Both the position numbers and the translations under genes were made by a program. Shown piece by piece: positions 56,519 through 56,837 of a DNA stretch of 56,837 nucleotides. The stretch is taken from positions 1 to 56,837 of the forward strand of contig JAZRXA010000066.1 of assembly GCA_045599965.1 (NCBI GenBank). Direction: 5' to 3'. The notes beneath the pieces are model-generated. The model saw nothing but the letters and a program-made list of their open reading frames with translations, was not told the DNA's origin and did not search any database. Numbering within the stretch: the first letter of the stretch is position 1; every line of letters starts with the position of its first letter. The stretch comes from RGIG5612 sp045599965 (GTDB taxonomy: Bacteria; Bacillota; Clostridia; Lachnospirales; Lachnospiraceae).

Positions 56519-56837
56519 TTTTGGTTGTGGGTTTGTGGATGATCAAAGATAATCCACAAGCCCCACAACCTCTACTACTATGTCCCATTGCGTCGCCTTT
56601 CGGCGCCGCTTCGCTGGCTGCGCCAGCTCCATATATAAGACCAAAATAAAATGTTTTGATAAAATTACCGAAAAAGGCACCATTGGTACCCGAAACTATA
56701 TATTTTTTAAGTAAATCCATTAAATTAATTCATTATGAAAACATGTTAGAAAAATATGGAAACTAAAAACCTTGATTTTTCAAGGTTTTTAAACTTTTGT
56801 AAAATACATCAATTTTTTTTACAACGCTTATTGGGTA
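56519..56837 (+). repeat. Structured intergenic repeat, copy 2 (cut by the window end)
   Basis: Same order of parts as copy 1: stem-loop 56523-56570, CTCTACTACTAT, the two short GC stems (loops TTTC and TGC instead of TACC and TAC), the AAAATGTTTT block, a 27-base left arm (56665-56691), the AAAAACCTTG/CAAGGTTTTT hairpin (56765-56790), then TTGGGTA, the first bases of the right arm. It differs from copy 1 mostly in loops or by paired changes in stems. Same orientation as copy 1. Confidence 0.85.

Overview
The window comes from a low-G+C Gram-positive bacterium, most likely a Clostridia-class member of the Bacillota. The support is AT-rich sequence, many strong AGGAGG-type ribosome binding sites, consensus TTGACA/TATAAT promoters, a Bacillota-type LexA box, and wall genes (D,D-carboxypeptidase, murI, an LtaS-like enzyme, a Wzz-like protein with a cytoplasmic tail). 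I cannot name a genus from sequence alone.

Layout. (1) 1-3100 is an accessory patch: the 3' end of a nuclease-like gene, then a leftward operon dinD - XRE/ImmA-type metallopeptidase - PIN protein. A good LexA box lies over its promoter, so it is probably DNA-damage controlled. (2) 3100-21360 is a leftward surface-polysaccharide locus. It holds a PglC-type initiating transferase, glycosyltransferases, a Wzz-like protein, a Wzy-like polymerase, a Wzx flippase, and a dTDP-3-amino-3,6-dideoxyhexose pathway (rmlA, rmlB, FdtA-like, FdtB-like, with no rmlC/rmlD). It also has a CDP-glycerol-transferase-like enzyme, a FemAB/GNAT acyltransferase, and an MBOAT plus DltD/AlgJ-like pair for O-acylation. 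A fossil epimerase lies inside it. (3) 21408-24522 is a rightward pair, a GT2 enzyme and an LtaS-like phosphoglycerol transferase. (4) 24561-39533 is a second leftward polysaccharide locus. It has its own WbaP-type initiator, a second Wzx, two tandem paralogous Wzy-like proteins, PglF/PglE-like enzymes for a 4-amino sugar, an ATP-grasp ligase, a PLP decarboxylase, two acyltransferase-3 proteins, a transglutaminase-like protein and a small lipoprotein. (5) 39591-56837 is mostly housekeeping: a D,D-carboxypeptidase with an odd Ser/Arg tail, an Sfp-type phosphopantetheinyl transferase, a flavodoxin-like protein, a peptide ABC importer operon, a LytTR regulator, ileS, pncB, murI, a membrane protein, a GntR/FCD regulator and ispE.

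How it fits together. The centre encodes two apparently complete Wzx/Wzy-type assembly lines with separate initiators, flippases and polymerases. They make glycans carrying amino sugars and acyl, phosphoglycerol or possibly aminoacyl decorations. Assignment of individual sugars is inference.

Most interesting signals outside the genes. (a) Five genes or operon heads (28492-29931, 20116-21354, 21408-22358, murI, ispE) have a -10 box exactly six bases before the start codon, which predicts leaderless mRNAs. (b) A roughly 350-bp intergenic repeat occurs twice (42417-42765 and 56519 to the window end), with compensatory base changes in its stems. (c) Next to the LytTR gene there are three helically phased direct repeats, a -10-like element, a short stem-loop, an unpaired CACCTCCC and a strong terminator, which together look like a LytTR-controlled small RNA. 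(d) A palindrome matching the FadR/GntR operator core overlaps the ispE -35 box, upstream of the ispE-gntR operon. No tRNA, rRNA, CRISPR array or intact insertion sequence was recognised.
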